From Gammaproteobacteria bacterium (GTDB taxonomy: Bacteria > Pseudomonadota > Gammaproteobacteria > Poriferisulfidales > Oxydemutatoraceae): a stretch of 11,765 nucleotides of DNA. The stretch covers positions 1 to 11,765 of the forward strand of contig RKSI01000078.1 in the NCBI GenBank assembly GCA_007570905.1. The letters are read 5' to 3'. The position numbers and the translations under genes are program-made. Positions 1-6,677 of this stretch are shown here, in pieces (the first letter of the stretch is position 1; the number at the start of each line of letters is the position of its first letter). The notes beneath the pieces are model-generated. The model did not search any database, was not told where the DNA came from, and saw only the letters and a program-made list of their open reading frames with translations.

Positions 1-402
1 GTTAAAGCCCATGCCGACCGGCGTCTTGTACTGGCCGACCTTGATTTGCGCGGCGTCGCTGAACTTGTAGCGGATAAACGCATCGCGTATCTTGCGGTCG
101 AGCGAAGTGCTGCCTCTGGTGTCGGCACGGTTGGTGTTGGCGTCAAAATGCAGCGCGCCGTCCCACGCGCCCCACTTTGCCTTGGTGCCGAAACGAACGC
201 GGTCGGTGTCAAACTCAAGGTTGTCGCGCGAACTGTTCGGCCTGTCGTACTGTTCAAAGCCGAGTTGGGCGAAGCCGAAGATATCAAGCGTCGGCCCGTC
301 CTTGACCTTGAACTTGGCGGCAAACGCCGTCATCGGCGCGACCGACAGGCACAGCGGCAAAAGCACCGCGGCGGCAAGCCGGGTTCTGGAAATCAACATC
401 AT
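1..402 (-). CDS. Porin, OprO/OprP-like, N-terminal part (cut by left edge)
   Basis: Only the first 134 codons are present; the reading frame is still open at base 1. The start ATG at 402-400 is followed by a second ATG and preceded by AAAGGAG five bases upstream. Residues 1-28 form a Sec signal peptide (basic start, AAAVLLPLCLSVAP core, AFA cleavage site). The mature part has alternating polar and hydrophobic residues typical of beta strands (DIFGFAQLGFEQYD, DRVRFGTKAKWGAWDGALHF) and the segment KVGQYKTPVGMGF, which resembles the conserved strand of phosphate-selective-type porins. It would be a trimeric outer-membrane channel; the substrate cannot be read from this fragment. It lies 161 bp downstream of the SoxW-like gene on the same strand, so it could be read with the sox operon or from its own promoter. 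Confidence 0.8.
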   Translation of the reverse strand, partial: MMLISRTRLAAAVLLPLCLSVAPMTAFAAKFKVKDGPTLDIFGFAQLGFEQYDRPNSSRDNLEFDTDRVRFGTKAKWGAWDGALHFDANTNRADTRGSTSLDRKIRDAFIRYKFSDAAQIKVGQYKTPVGMGFN

Positions 403-450
403 CAGTTCTCCTTTCTAATGGTTTGCAAGTAAGTGAATAAATGGACGGCT

Positions 451-470
451 CACGGGGCGGGCGGCCCGCC
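451..470 (-). terminator. Possible weak hairpin terminator after the sox operon
   Basis: A six-base GC stem (GGCGGG at 456-461, CCCGCC at 465-470) with a three-base loop lies between the SoxW-like stop and the porin start. There is no clear U-run on the minus-strand side, so it may only slow the polymerase. Confidence 0.25.
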
Positions 471-502
471 TGCGGCATCAAGGCACCGCCGCCATTCCGC
501 CC

Positions 503-511
503 ATTATGACA
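503..511 (-). promoter_or_regulatory. Possible extended -10 element for the porin gene
   Basis: The minus strand reads TGTCATAAT, an extended -10 (TGn followed by CATAAT), about 100 bases upstream of the porin start. No convincing -35 hexamer is seen at 16-18 bp. It is listed as a candidate because the 161-bp gap leaves room for a separate porin promoter. Confidence 0.25.
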
Positions 512-563
512 GAATAACGGCGGCATGGCCACCGGCGGCGCGCCCCGCAATCCGCTCAACCCC

Positions 564-1622
564 TCAATTCAGAATGTCCACCTCAATGCCCTGCGCCTTG
601 AGGCGCGCGGTGCGGTCGCGCAGAAACGCCTGAAAGTCAGGCTGTTTGGCGTGCGTGCCGTGGGCGACATATTCCATCGCCGACTGGATGTGGAACGATT
701 TCACATAGCCCTCCAGCCGGAACGCCTCGTTCGCCGCGGTGTCAAAAAACAGCAGCGTCGGCACATAACTGATGTTCAGCGACTCCGCCCACTCCGTCGC
801 CTCCAGCGTGGCGCCTGCGGGCGTGACCACCTCGCCGCCGCCGCGGATATCCACCTGCGCGGTGCGGAAAAGTCGCAGCAATTCGGCGCTCTCCTCGCGG
901 CGCAGGATGTCGCCGTGCAGTTCGTCGCAACTTAAGCACTGTTTCTGCTCAAACAGCACCAGCAGCGGCTTGCCGCTGTCGTCTATCAATTTCCGCACAT
1001 CAAACGGCGGCCTCGCGGCGCCGTCGAGGCTGTGCAGCACGCCGCTCGCCTTGCGCGCCGGGCGCTGTCTTAAATAATCAATGTACTTCATCTCGTAGTA
1101 CTTCTTTTCGGCGACATACCGCAGCACATCAAAAAACTTGCCGGGCGGCTGGTAGCCGTTCATGCGGAAGGCGATGTTGCCCTTCATGTCAAAGAAAATA
1201 AACGACGGCGTTGCCTGCACGCGGTGGCGCTTAATAAACTCCTTCTCGCTGATGACGGCGCCGTCCATCCCGGTTACCTCGCGTGAGCCGTACATGTCCA
1301 GCGCCACCAGGTCGAAGTGGCGCTGCGTGTAGTCGGTAATCTCAAACTGGCCGAAGTTGTCCTCTATCAGTTTCTTGCAGTACGGGCAGCCGTCCTGGTA
1401 GAAATACAGCACATAGTGCTTGCCGGCGTCGCGCGCCTCGGCGATGTCTTCGGCGATGTCAAGAAACGAGACCTTGAACCACTCCGGGTGCTCGATGTGG
1501 CCCGGGTTCTCCATGCCGCCGCCGCGCCCGGCGCTGTCGTCGGCTGCCGGCGCCGCCGCGGGCGCGGCGGCCAGCCACGCGAGGCACAGGCACCGGGCGA
1601 TTGCATTGCGCCAGGCCGTCAT
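564..1622 (-). CDS. Periplasmic double-thioredoxin-domain protein, SoxW-like
   Basis: 352 residues. A signal peptide covers residues 1-27 (LCLAWLAAAPAAAPA core). Two tandem thioredoxin folds follow. The first has a CPYC active site at 79-82 and a cis-proline motif (ATPS, P139). The second has CLSC at 229-232 and YVPT (P288). The tails of both domains align (FFD...AFR..GY......YVA.....LR.R.AR.KA), which points to an internal duplication. Thioredoxins encoded in sox operons (SoxW) are thought to keep Sox cysteines reduced in the periplasm, taking electrons from a CcdA/SoxV membrane partner; no such partner is in the window. The SoxW family usually has one domain of under 200 residues, so this is an unusually long form. 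The start ATG overlaps the stop of the preceding DUF336 gene (ATGA), implying translational coupling. The thioredoxin folds are certain; the SoxW name is inferred from context. Confidence 0.85.
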   Translation of the reverse strand: MTAWRNAIARCLCLAWLAAAPAAAPAADDSAGRGGGMENPGHIEHPEWFKVSFLDIAEDIAEARDAGKHYVLYFYQDGCPYCKKLIEDNFGQFEITDYTQRHFDLVALDMYGSREVTGMDGAVISEKEFIKRHRVQATPSFIFFDMKGNIAFRMNGYQPPGKFFDVLRYVAEKKYYEMKYIDYLRQRPARKASGVLHSLDGAARPPFDVRKLIDDSGKPLLVLFEQKQCLSCDELHGDILRREESAELLRLFRTAQVDIRGGGEVVTPAGATLEATEWAESLNISYVPTLLFFDTAANEAFRLEGYVKSFHIQSAMEYVAHGTHAKQPDFQAFLRDRTARLKAQGIEVDILN

Positions 1623-2161
1623 TCGCCGAACTCCAGTTCCTCGGCGACCGCCTCAACGCCTGCCAGCGCGCAAACCTCGTCGTCTTCGCTGGTCGCGCCC
1701 GACACGCCGATGCCGCCGTAGAAATAACCGCCGACCGAAATCGGCACGCCGCCGCGCATCGTCGTCATGTTCCGCATGGAGTTCAGTTGCTCCATGTCGG
1801 CGACATCTTTCGTCGGCACGCGCGCGACCGCCGCGGTGTAGGCTTTTTTGCGGCTGATGGTGATGGTGTGCGGGCCGGCCAGCGGGTGGCGCGCGAAATG
1901 CGACAAATGGCCCTCGCGCGACACCACCGCGACGGCGACCTGCCAGCCTTTTTTGGTGCACGCGGCCAGCGCCTGGTCCGCCGCGCGCGCCGACAACTCC
2001 GCCGACAGCGTGCGCGTTTCCAGATACGGCCTGGTCTTGTCTTCCGCCGCGAACGCCGCGCCGCACAGCAGCGCGAACGCCGCGAACACCGCGGGGGCAA
2101 GGCGCGCCGTTGTCAGGCGCAAGCCCGTCGCGCGGCGTTGTTCAGTTGAGTGATTCATCAT
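1619..2161 (-). CDS. Secreted DUF336 / GlcG-HbpS-like heme-binding family protein
   Basis: 180 residues from the ATG at 2161, chosen over a longer open frame because GGGAGG lies five bases upstream. A second ATG follows immediately. Residues 1-39 form a Sec signal with AFA cleavage. The mature part is a single DUF336 domain: the helical N-terminal half ends near A110, followed by the family signature GGVPISVGGYFYGGIGVSG at 137-155 and an acidic EDDEVCALAG helix. Relatives include HbpS, a secreted heme-binding sensor protein, and GlcG; their biochemical roles vary and none is proved here. It sits 20 bp after soxB and overlaps the thioredoxin gene by four bases, so it is part of the sox transcript. 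Its place in a c-type-cytochrome-producing operon suggests a periplasmic heme or redox role, but that is an inference. Confidence 0.8.
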   Translation of the reverse strand: MMNHSTEQRRATGLRLTTARLAPAVFAAFALLCGAAFAAEDKTRPYLETRTLSAELSARAADQALAACTKKGWQVAVAVVSREGHLSHFARHPLAGPHTITISRKKAYTAAVARVPTKDVADMEQLNSMRNMTTMRGGVPISVGGYFYGGIGVSGATSEDDEVCALAGVEAVAEELEFGE

Positions 2162-2181
2162 TGCAGCCTCCCGGCGAACAT

Positions 2182-3915
2182 TCAGGCTCCGGCGCCCTGG
2201 TTGCCCGCCATATTCAGTATCTTCGGGCGGTGTTGCATCGGCGCCACCGTCTTGCGGTCGCGCAGATACGCCGCCACCACATCCCACACCGGCTCACCGG
2301 CGGAGCGCGAGCGAACCGTCGCCCAGCCCGCCACCTTGTAGCGCTTGCCCGGGTCAATCGGCGCGCCGTCGTCCAGGCGCATTCCGGAAATGCGCTTGCC
2401 GGCGCCGGCCAGCGGGTCGCAGGTGTAATGCATCCCGCCGGCGCGCACCATGTCGCCGCCCTGCTGCCGGTACGGGTCCGGGTTGAACAGATTGTCGCAC
2501 ACATCCTCAAACACCAGTTTCAACTGCTCGCCGGTCATCTCGGCGGTGTAGGTTTCCGGGTAGGTCATGCAGGTCTGGTCGAGGACATTCTCCATGCGGA
2601 TAGTCTCGCCCGGCAGGATGGTCGTGCCCCAGCGAAACCCCGGCGACAGCGCGATCTGCGCGTCCAGCCTCTCGCGCAGCGCGTCGCAAATCAGGCGGTC
2701 AAAGGTGCCCTCAAAATTGTCGCGCCGGTAGAGCAGCGTCTCGCTGCGCGCCAGCGGCTCGTCAAGGCGCTTGCGGTACGGCTTTCTGACTTCGGCGATG
2801 TAGCCGCTCATTTCCGCATCCGGCTTGACCAGGTTGGAAAACACCGGCAGCAGGCGGTAGCGGTAGCCGGCCACGCGGCGGCGGCGGATGTCCAGGTCCA
2901 TCACGCCGAGAAACTTGCCGTTGCAGCCGGCGTTGGTCACCAGCGTTTTGCCGCCGGCGTTGGAAACCTCAATGGCGCCGGGCACGCCGTCGTGCGTGTG
3001 GCCGCCGAGTATCGCGTCCAGGCCGCCGACCCGCGCCGCCAGTTTCAGGTCCACATCCATGCCGTTGTGCGACAGCAGCACCACGGCGTCGGGCTTTTCC
3101 CGCTCGCGCACGCGCCGCACCAGTTGCTGCAGCGCCGCCTCGCGGATGCCGAATGTCCAGTACGGAATAAAGCGTTGCGGGTTGGCTATCGGCGTGTACG
3201 GAAACGCCTGGCCGATGACGGCGACGCGCGCGTCGCCGGCGCGCTTGATGGTGTACGGCCTGAAAACATGGCCGGTGGCGGCGTCGTGGGCCGGCTGGTC
3301 GTCAAACAGGCCCTCTTCGGTGAGGCTGACATTGTGGGCGATGAAGTCGCCGTTGAAACGCCCGATGTTGTCGAGCACCTCGCTGTCCTGATAGGTGAAT
3401 TCCCAGTGGCCGGTCATCACATCAACGCCGAGCAGGTTGGCGGCGCCTATCATGTCGCGTCCGCGCGTCCAGTAGGCGGTGCCGGAACCCTGCCAGGTGT
3501 CGCCGCCGTCCAGCAGCAAACTGGCGCCGCCGGCGTCGGCGCGCAGGCGCTTGACCAGCGCCGCGAGGTGGGCGAAACCGCCGACCTTGCCGTATTTGCG
3601 CGCGGCGCTCTCAAAGTCCAGGTGGGTCAGCGCATGGGCGAGGCGCGCATCGGTGATGTTGAAACGCCGCAGCAGGTTGCCGCCGACCAGGTGCGGCGCG
3701 CGGTTGGCGGCGGCGCCGACGCCGAGATTGACGCCCGGCTCGCGGAACCACGACGGCAGCAGTTGCGCGTGGCAGTCGGTGAAATGCAGCAGCCGCAGGT
3801 TGCCGTAGCGCGGAAAGTCGGCGGCGTCCGCCGCCAGCGCCGGCGCGCGCCCGACGACGCCGGCAATGACGCCGTTTCCGAGTACCGTCAGGAACTGGCG
3901 CCGGGAAAGATGCAA
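2182..3915 (-). CDS. soxB: SoxB, sulfate thiohydrolase (dimanganese) of the Sox system
   Basis: 577 residues, close to the usual family length. SoxB hydrolyses the sulfone group from SoxY-cysteine-S-thiosulfonate in the periplasm and releases sulfate. It belongs to the 5'-nucleotidase-like metallophosphoesterase family. Metal-site motifs are in order: FTDCHAQ (D47, H49), DGGDTWQGS (D136, D139), TGHWEF (169-173; the SoxB form of the GNHE motif), LSHNGMD (H283) and GGHTHD (H306, H308). The C-terminal nucleotidase-type domain begins near residue 390. The N-terminus carries a Tat signal, SRRQFL at 4-9, followed by a hydrophobic stretch, as expected for export after cytoplasmic folding. The start codon is TTG, chosen because GGAGG lies five bases upstream and the Tat motif directly follows. 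It starts 11 bases after soxK ends. Confidence 0.97.
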   Translation of the reverse strand: MHLSRRQFLTVLGNGVIAGVVGRAPALAADAADFPRYGNLRLLHFTDCHAQLLPSWFREPGVNLGVGAAANRAPHLVGGNLLRRFNITDARLAHALTHLDFESAARKYGKVGGFAHLAALVKRLRADAGGASLLLDGGDTWQGSGTAYWTRGRDMIGAANLLGVDVMTGHWEFTYQDSEVLDNIGRFNGDFIAHNVSLTEEGLFDDQPAHDAATGHVFRPYTIKRAGDARVAVIGQAFPYTPIANPQRFIPYWTFGIREAALQQLVRRVREREKPDAVVLLSHNGMDVDLKLAARVGGLDAILGGHTHDGVPGAIEVSNAGGKTLVTNAGCNGKFLGVMDLDIRRRRVAGYRYRLLPVFSNLVKPDAEMSGYIAEVRKPYRKRLDEPLARSETLLYRRDNFEGTFDRLICDALRERLDAQIALSPGFRWGTTILPGETIRMENVLDQTCMTYPETYTAEMTGEQLKLVFEDVCDNLFNPDPYRQQGGDMVRAGGMHYTCDPLAGAGKRISGMRLDDGAPIDPGKRYKVAGWATVRSRSAGEPVWDVVAAYLRDRKTVAPMQHRPKILNMAGNQGAGA

Positions 3916-3920
3916 AAAGC

Positions 3921-3925
3921 CCTCC
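3921..3925 (-). promoter_or_regulatory. Ribosome binding site that fixes the TTG start of soxB
   Basis: GGAGG on the minus strand, five bases before the TTG at 3915-3913. The first downstream in-frame ATG would lie far inside the protein and remove the Tat signal, so this site decides the start. It overlaps no codon of soxK. Confidence 0.75.
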
Positions 3926-3926
3926 G

Positions 3927-4277
3927 CTACTTCAAGTAGGAAGGAATCTGCACATTGCCTTTCTGTGAACTCGCCTGGCGGTAGCCCAACTCGCCTTCAT
4001 CCTTCGCCCGCCGCGCCAGTTTCATCGCCTTGTCGAGTTCGCCGGCGTCGGCGGCGGCCTTGGCCTGTTTCAGGAATTTGGCGGTGTCGCGCCACTGGCC
4101 GCCGATGGAGTCGGCTTTCTTGCGCGCCTGCTCGGCCTCGGCGTGCAGGCGGTCAAACTCCGCCCGGTCGGCCTTGCCGGCGCCCGCCGGCAACACCATG
4201 GAAAACAACGCCACTGCCAGGAGGCTGCCCGTCGCAAGCCGCCGCGGCTGAGCGGCGGCGGCATATCTACCCTTCAT
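3927..4277 (-). CDS. soxK: SoxK / SAXB, SoxAX-binding protein
   Basis: 116 residues from the ATG at 4277, which has a GTGAGG ribosome site nine bases upstream. A GTG at 4292 that overlaps the soxA stop (GTGA) is the alternative and would add five residues. Residues 1-34 are a signal peptide. The mature part is a short charged helical protein with features of the SoxAX-binding family: GQWRDTAKFLKQAKAA (60-75), then GELDKAMKLARRAKDEGELGYRQA. SAXB/SoxK proteins bind SoxXA and increase its activity in loading thiosulfate onto SoxYZ, particularly in organisms with monoheme SoxA. That agrees with the neighbouring soxA, which has lost the N-terminal heme. It sits between soxA and soxB. Confidence 0.85.
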   Translation of the reverse strand: MKGRYAAAAQPRRLATGSLLAVALFSMVLPAGAGKADRAEFDRLHAEAEQARKKADSIGGQWRDTAKFLKQAKAAADAGELDKAMKLARRAKDEGELGYRQASSQKGNVQIPSYLK

Positions 4278-4288
4278 GCCAAACCGCC

Positions 4289-5128
4289 TCACTTGCGCGC
4301 CGCCGGGCCGTTAAGCGCCAGGCCGTTGCTCATATGTGTATGGAAGTACTCAAGGTTGCGGTACTGCTCCGACTCGCGCTTGAACGGCTTGGCGCGCACC
4401 TGCTTGTTGCAGCCGGTGTAGCGGCGGTGCAAGGTGCCCGCGGTGCCCCACTTGGAGCGGTACACCGGCCACCCGGTGGTCTGGCCGACGGCGGTGCTGA
4501 GAATGTCGGTTCGCAGCGACATGCCCGAGTTCTTGAAATGGCAGTGCGCGCACGAGAAATTCAACTGGCCGCGCCGCGTGAAGTAAAAATCCTTGCCCTT
4601 CTGATAGGCGGCCATCGCGCGCGGGTCGTCTTTCGGCACCACGACATTGATCTTCTTGCCGCGGCTCTGGTAGGCGATGTACGACAGCAAATCCACCAGC
4701 GGGCTGCCCTTGTATTTCATCGGTTTCTCGCCGTGCGTCTCGCGGCACTGGTTCAGCGCCAGCGACAGCGTGACCACCTGGCCCTGCTCCTTGTCCCAGC
4801 GCGGGAACTTGTGCTGCATCGCAGGCCCGTCGGGGAAGCAGTCGGCGTAGCCCTTGCCGTTGGCGAACGGCGCCGCCCACAGCCTTTCGCCGCTGTCCAC
4901 AAAAGGCCCGTACGGCGGGAATTCCTCGATGGCCTCCCAGTTCTCGCGCATTTGCTCGTTCAGCGCGTAGGCGCCGTCGGCAAACTGCGTGAACGGGATG
5001 TCGGGGTATTTTTCCTTGAAGAAGCGCTGATACACTTCCAGGTCGCTTTGCGGGTCGGCATGAAGCATTGCCGGCGCCAGCGCAAAACACGCTGCGCCGA
5101 GCACGCCCGCGAGAATTTTTCCGGTCAT
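4289..5128 (-). CDS. soxA: SoxA, monoheme c-type cytochrome subunit of SoxXA
   Basis: 279 residues. The start is set at the ATG at 5128, which has GAGAGG seven bases upstream; an ATG at 5149 overlapping the soxZ stop would add seven residues. Residues 1-24 form the signal peptide. SoxXA joins thiosulfate to the C-terminal cysteine of SoxY by oxidative disulfide formation. The C-terminal heme site is CAHCH (193-197), and the catalytic, persulfide-bearing cysteine ligand is C240 in TGCNKQVRAKPF. In the N-terminal half the second heme motif is missing; C97 (ADCFPDG) and C128 (NQCRETHG) remain and would form a disulfide, as in monoheme SoxA. The operon context between soxZ and soxK supports the call. 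Confidence 0.95.
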   Translation of the reverse strand: MTGKILAGVLGAACFALAPAMLHADPQSDLEVYQRFFKEKYPDIPFTQFADGAYALNEQMRENWEAIEEFPPYGPFVDSGERLWAAPFANGKGYADCFPDGPAMQHKFPRWDKEQGQVVTLSLALNQCRETHGEKPMKYKGSPLVDLLSYIAYQSRGKKINVVVPKDDPRAMAAYQKGKDFYFTRRGQLNFSCAHCHFKNSGMSLRTDILSTAVGQTTGWPVYRSKWGTAGTLHRRYTGCNKQVRAKPFKRESEQYRNLEYFHTHMSNGLALNGPAARK

Positions 5129-5145
5129 TTTTCCGCCTCTCTTCG

Positions 5146-5457
5146 TCATTTGATTTTCACCGTGGTGGTGTCGGATTCGCCGGTGTTGTCCACCCATGCG
5201 ATTTCAAGGTCGTCACCGGCGTCGCCGCCCTTGAAACGAAACGACAAATACGGGTTCTTGGCGATGCCGGTGCCCCAGTGCGCCCGGAACACCACCTTGC
5301 CGCCGGCCTTGAACACCACTTCCTTGATGAAATGCGCCGGCACCAGTTTGCCGTCCGACCCCTTGCGCAGGCCGGTCTCCATCGGATGCGTAATCAGCGT
5401 CTTGACGACGGTGTAGCCGTCTTCGCGCTTGGTCCGCACTTTCAGTTTCTTTGCCAT
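5146..5457 (-). CDS. soxZ: SoxZ, sulfur carrier complex subunit
   Basis: 103 residues, standard for SoxZ. It is an all-beta immunoglobulin-like protein that forms the SoxYZ heterodimer, the carrier on which thiosulfate is oxidised. Seen in the sequence: the N-terminal KLKVRTKREDGYTVVKTLI, the conserved LITHPMETG, the strand FRAHWGTGIAKNPYLSF and the C-terminal DNTGESDTTTVKIK, all typical of the family. It has no signal peptide; SoxZ is exported together with the Tat substrate SoxY. The start ATG has GGAG six bases upstream and lies 12 bases after the soxY stop. The stop codon overlaps an alternative soxA start. Confidence 0.96.
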   Translation of the reverse strand: MAKKLKVRTKREDGYTVVKTLITHPMETGLRKGSDGKLVPAHFIKEVVFKAGGKVVFRAHWGTGIAKNPYLSFRFKGGDAGDDLEIAWVDNTGESDTTTVKIK

Positions 5458-5469
5458 GCCGTACTCCGC

Positions 5470-5922
5470 TCAGCCGCCGCAGCCGCCGATGGTCACCTTG
5501 ACATTCTTGCTGGCGCTGTAGTATTTGCCGTCGGCCTTGACCAGCGCGATGACATCGGATGTCTTCAGCATCTTGATGCGGGTCGAGACTTCCGGCGACG
5601 ACGCGCCCTGCAGTTCATAACTGGAGGTCAGTGGCAGCGGGTTGTTGTCCACCAGGATTGCGATGGTCTCGACCTTGTCCATGTCGGCGCTGACGCCGAC
5701 CGGAACCACCGCGCCGTTCTCGGCGATTTCCGGCGCCTTGATGGCGATGCGCCCGTCCTCGCTGACGGCGGCGCCGCCGGTGAGGCTGCTGATGGTGTCG
5801 GCGACCTTCTTCGACTCGAAAGCCTTTTGCGGCCACACCGCCGCCAACAGCGGCTGCGGCAACAGCGCCGCGGCTGCGGCGGCAAGGCCGCCGCGGATGA
5901 TTTGTCTGCGTTTGATATTCAT
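5470..5922 (-). CDS. soxY: SoxY, sulfur carrier protein with GGCGG swinging arm
   Basis: 150 residues. SoxY carries the sulfur substrate covalently on a cysteine near its C-terminus. Here the chain ends in IGGCGG, with the carrier cysteine at C148, exactly as in functional SoxY. The N-terminus has a Tat signal (KRRQIIRGG, 4-12, then an alanine-rich core), which exports the SoxYZ pair. The mature body has the beta-sandwich pattern, with KAPEIAENGAVVPVGV around 62-77 and ILVDNNPLPL at 89-98. The ATG at 5922 is preceded by GAGGAAGG with a six-base gap. It starts 20 bases after soxX ends. Confidence 0.97.
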   Translation of the reverse strand: MNIKRRQIIRGGLAAAAAALLPQPLLAAVWPQKAFESKKVADTISSLTGGAAVSEDGRIAIKAPEIAENGAVVPVGVSADMDKVETIAILVDNNPLPLTSSYELQGASSPEVSTRIKMLKTSDVIALVKADGKYYSASKNVKVTIGGCGG

Positions 5923-5942
5923 GTCATACCTTCCTCACTTTG

Positions 5943-6341
5943 CTACAAAGTGTAAATGTATTCCGTTATTTTGGTGATTTCATCTTCGGACAGGATTTTG
6001 TGCCTGCCGAAGGGCGGCATCATGGCCTCGGGGGCGAACTCGGTCACATCCCAGATGCGGGCGCGCAAGTCTTCTTTCTTCGGATAACGCGCCTTCATGC
6101 CGGCCAGCGCCGGGCCGATGTTGCCGGGCGACACCGCGCCGGCGATGTAGTGGCACGCCAGGCAGTTGCCTTTCTTGCGGTCGAAGGTCAGCGACTTGCC
6201 TTCCTCTATGACGGCGCCGTGTTTGCCTGCCAGGGCCGCGGTCGCGGTCAGCATCAGCGCCGCAAGCAGCGCCGGCAGAAGTTGGCGGGCCGTGCGGCCC
6301 GTTGTCTGGTCTGTTTTCTTGTTGGTTGTTTTGCTCGGCAT
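5943..6341 (-). CDS. soxX: SoxX, monoheme c-type cytochrome subunit of SoxXA
   Basis: 132 residues from the ATG at 6341, selected because GAGGAGGGGGG lies nine bases upstream; a longer open frame upstream has no ribosome site. A positively charged N-terminus (residues 1-20) leads to a hydrophobic signal segment with ALA cleavage near 38. The heme c site is CLACH at 60-64. M107 or M108 in EAMMPPFG is the likely sixth heme ligand, the usual arrangement for SoxX. SoxX passes the two electrons from SoxA to the respiratory chain. It is the first gene of the sox operon, downstream of a candidate promoter and a gene-free stretch. Confidence 0.95.
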   Translation of the reverse strand: MPSKTTNKKTDQTTGRTARQLLPALLAALMLTATAALAGKHGAVIEEGKSLTFDRKKGNCLACHYIAGAVSPGNIGPALAGMKARYPKKEDLRARIWDVTEFAPEAMMPPFGRHKILSEDEITKITEYIYTL

Positions 6342-6395
6342 TGAGATTTGCCCCCCTCCTCTGTTGATTGAGTTTTGGGCTATGGTTATGATGAA

Positions 6396-6425
6396 ATTGT
6401 GGTATAACTGAAAAGCCCCTGTCAA
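6396..6425 (-). promoter_or_regulatory. Candidate sigma-70 promoter of the sox operon
   Basis: On the minus strand a perfect -35 TTGACA (6425-6420) is followed after 18 bases by CACAAT (6401-6396), a four-of-six match to the -10. Transcription would begin near 6389 and give a leader of about 48 bases before soxX. The perfect -35 and the AT-rich surroundings are what is seen; activity is inferred. Confidence 0.45.
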
Positions 6426-6445
6426 GCAAAATAATGTGCAGCAGG

Positions 6446-6462
6446 CTATGTAATTCTATGTA
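6446..6462. promoter_or_regulatory. Direct repeat CTATGTA x2, one helical turn apart
   Basis: CTATGTA occurs at 6446-6452 and 6456-6462, a 10-base period, about 57-73 bases upstream of the predicted sox transcription start. Spacing and position fit a dimeric activator site, for example of a response regulator. No binding protein can be named. Confidence 0.3.
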
Positions 6463-6520
6463 TTTATGGGCTATCATCTGATTGCGACATCATCGCAAAG
6501 CCCTTGTCAGGGCTGAAAAG

Positions 6521-6556
6521 GCAAAAAAAACGCCCGGCGGCCAAGCCGCCAGGCGT
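6521..6556 (-). terminator. Rho-independent terminator after Nif11 unit P2-P1
   Basis: On the minus strand the hairpin ACGCCtGGCGGC / GCCGCCgGGCGT, with a short TTG loop (6530-6556), is followed by eight T residues (6523-6530). It ends transcripts from P1 before the sox promoter region, so the array and the sox operon are separate transcripts. Confidence 0.85.
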
Positions 6557-6677
6557 CCTGTAAAAAGCGGAAAACGACCCCGTTCAGGGCCGCTTCCCGC
6601 AGGCTACCAAGGGGCTGCGTCGGGACAAACCAGCCCCCGGTAATCGTCAAACCCCGGGTCGCGCTTTCTGCGGCCTG

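Larger units (their letters stand above)
6342..6677. other. Gene-free interval between the sox operon and the Nif11 array
   Basis: No convincing gene is seen in these 336 bases. Bases 6342-6480 are noticeably AT-rich relative to the rest of the window and hold the candidate sox promoter. Bases 6521-6556 are the terminator of the last Nif11 unit. Between it and the P1 stop is a GC-rich stretch with a hairpin (GGGGCTG at 6611-6617, CAGCCCC at 6631-6637, 13-base loop). A further small stem, AGCCCT/AGGGCT with a four-base loop, is at 6499-6514. Confidence 0.6.

Noticed and set aside
2162..2287. N-terminal extension of the DUF336 protein
   Set aside because: The extension overlaps the end of soxB and has no ribosome site. 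The ATG at 2161 has GGGAGG and is followed by a normal signal peptide.
2110..3939. A 609-codon open frame on the plus strand
   Set aside because: It is exactly antisense to soxB, which has all metal-site motifs. The opposite frame is stop-free because of GC-rich codon use and shows no family features.
3866..5416. A 516-codon open frame on the plus strand
   Set aside because: Antisense to soxK, soxA and part of soxZ, each with clear motifs; low-complexity composition and no recognisable domain.
6499..6514. AGCCCT/AGGGCT stem considered as a second terminator
   Set aside because: Short stem with no T-run on the relevant side; the stronger terminator at 6521-6556 precedes it in the direction of transcription.
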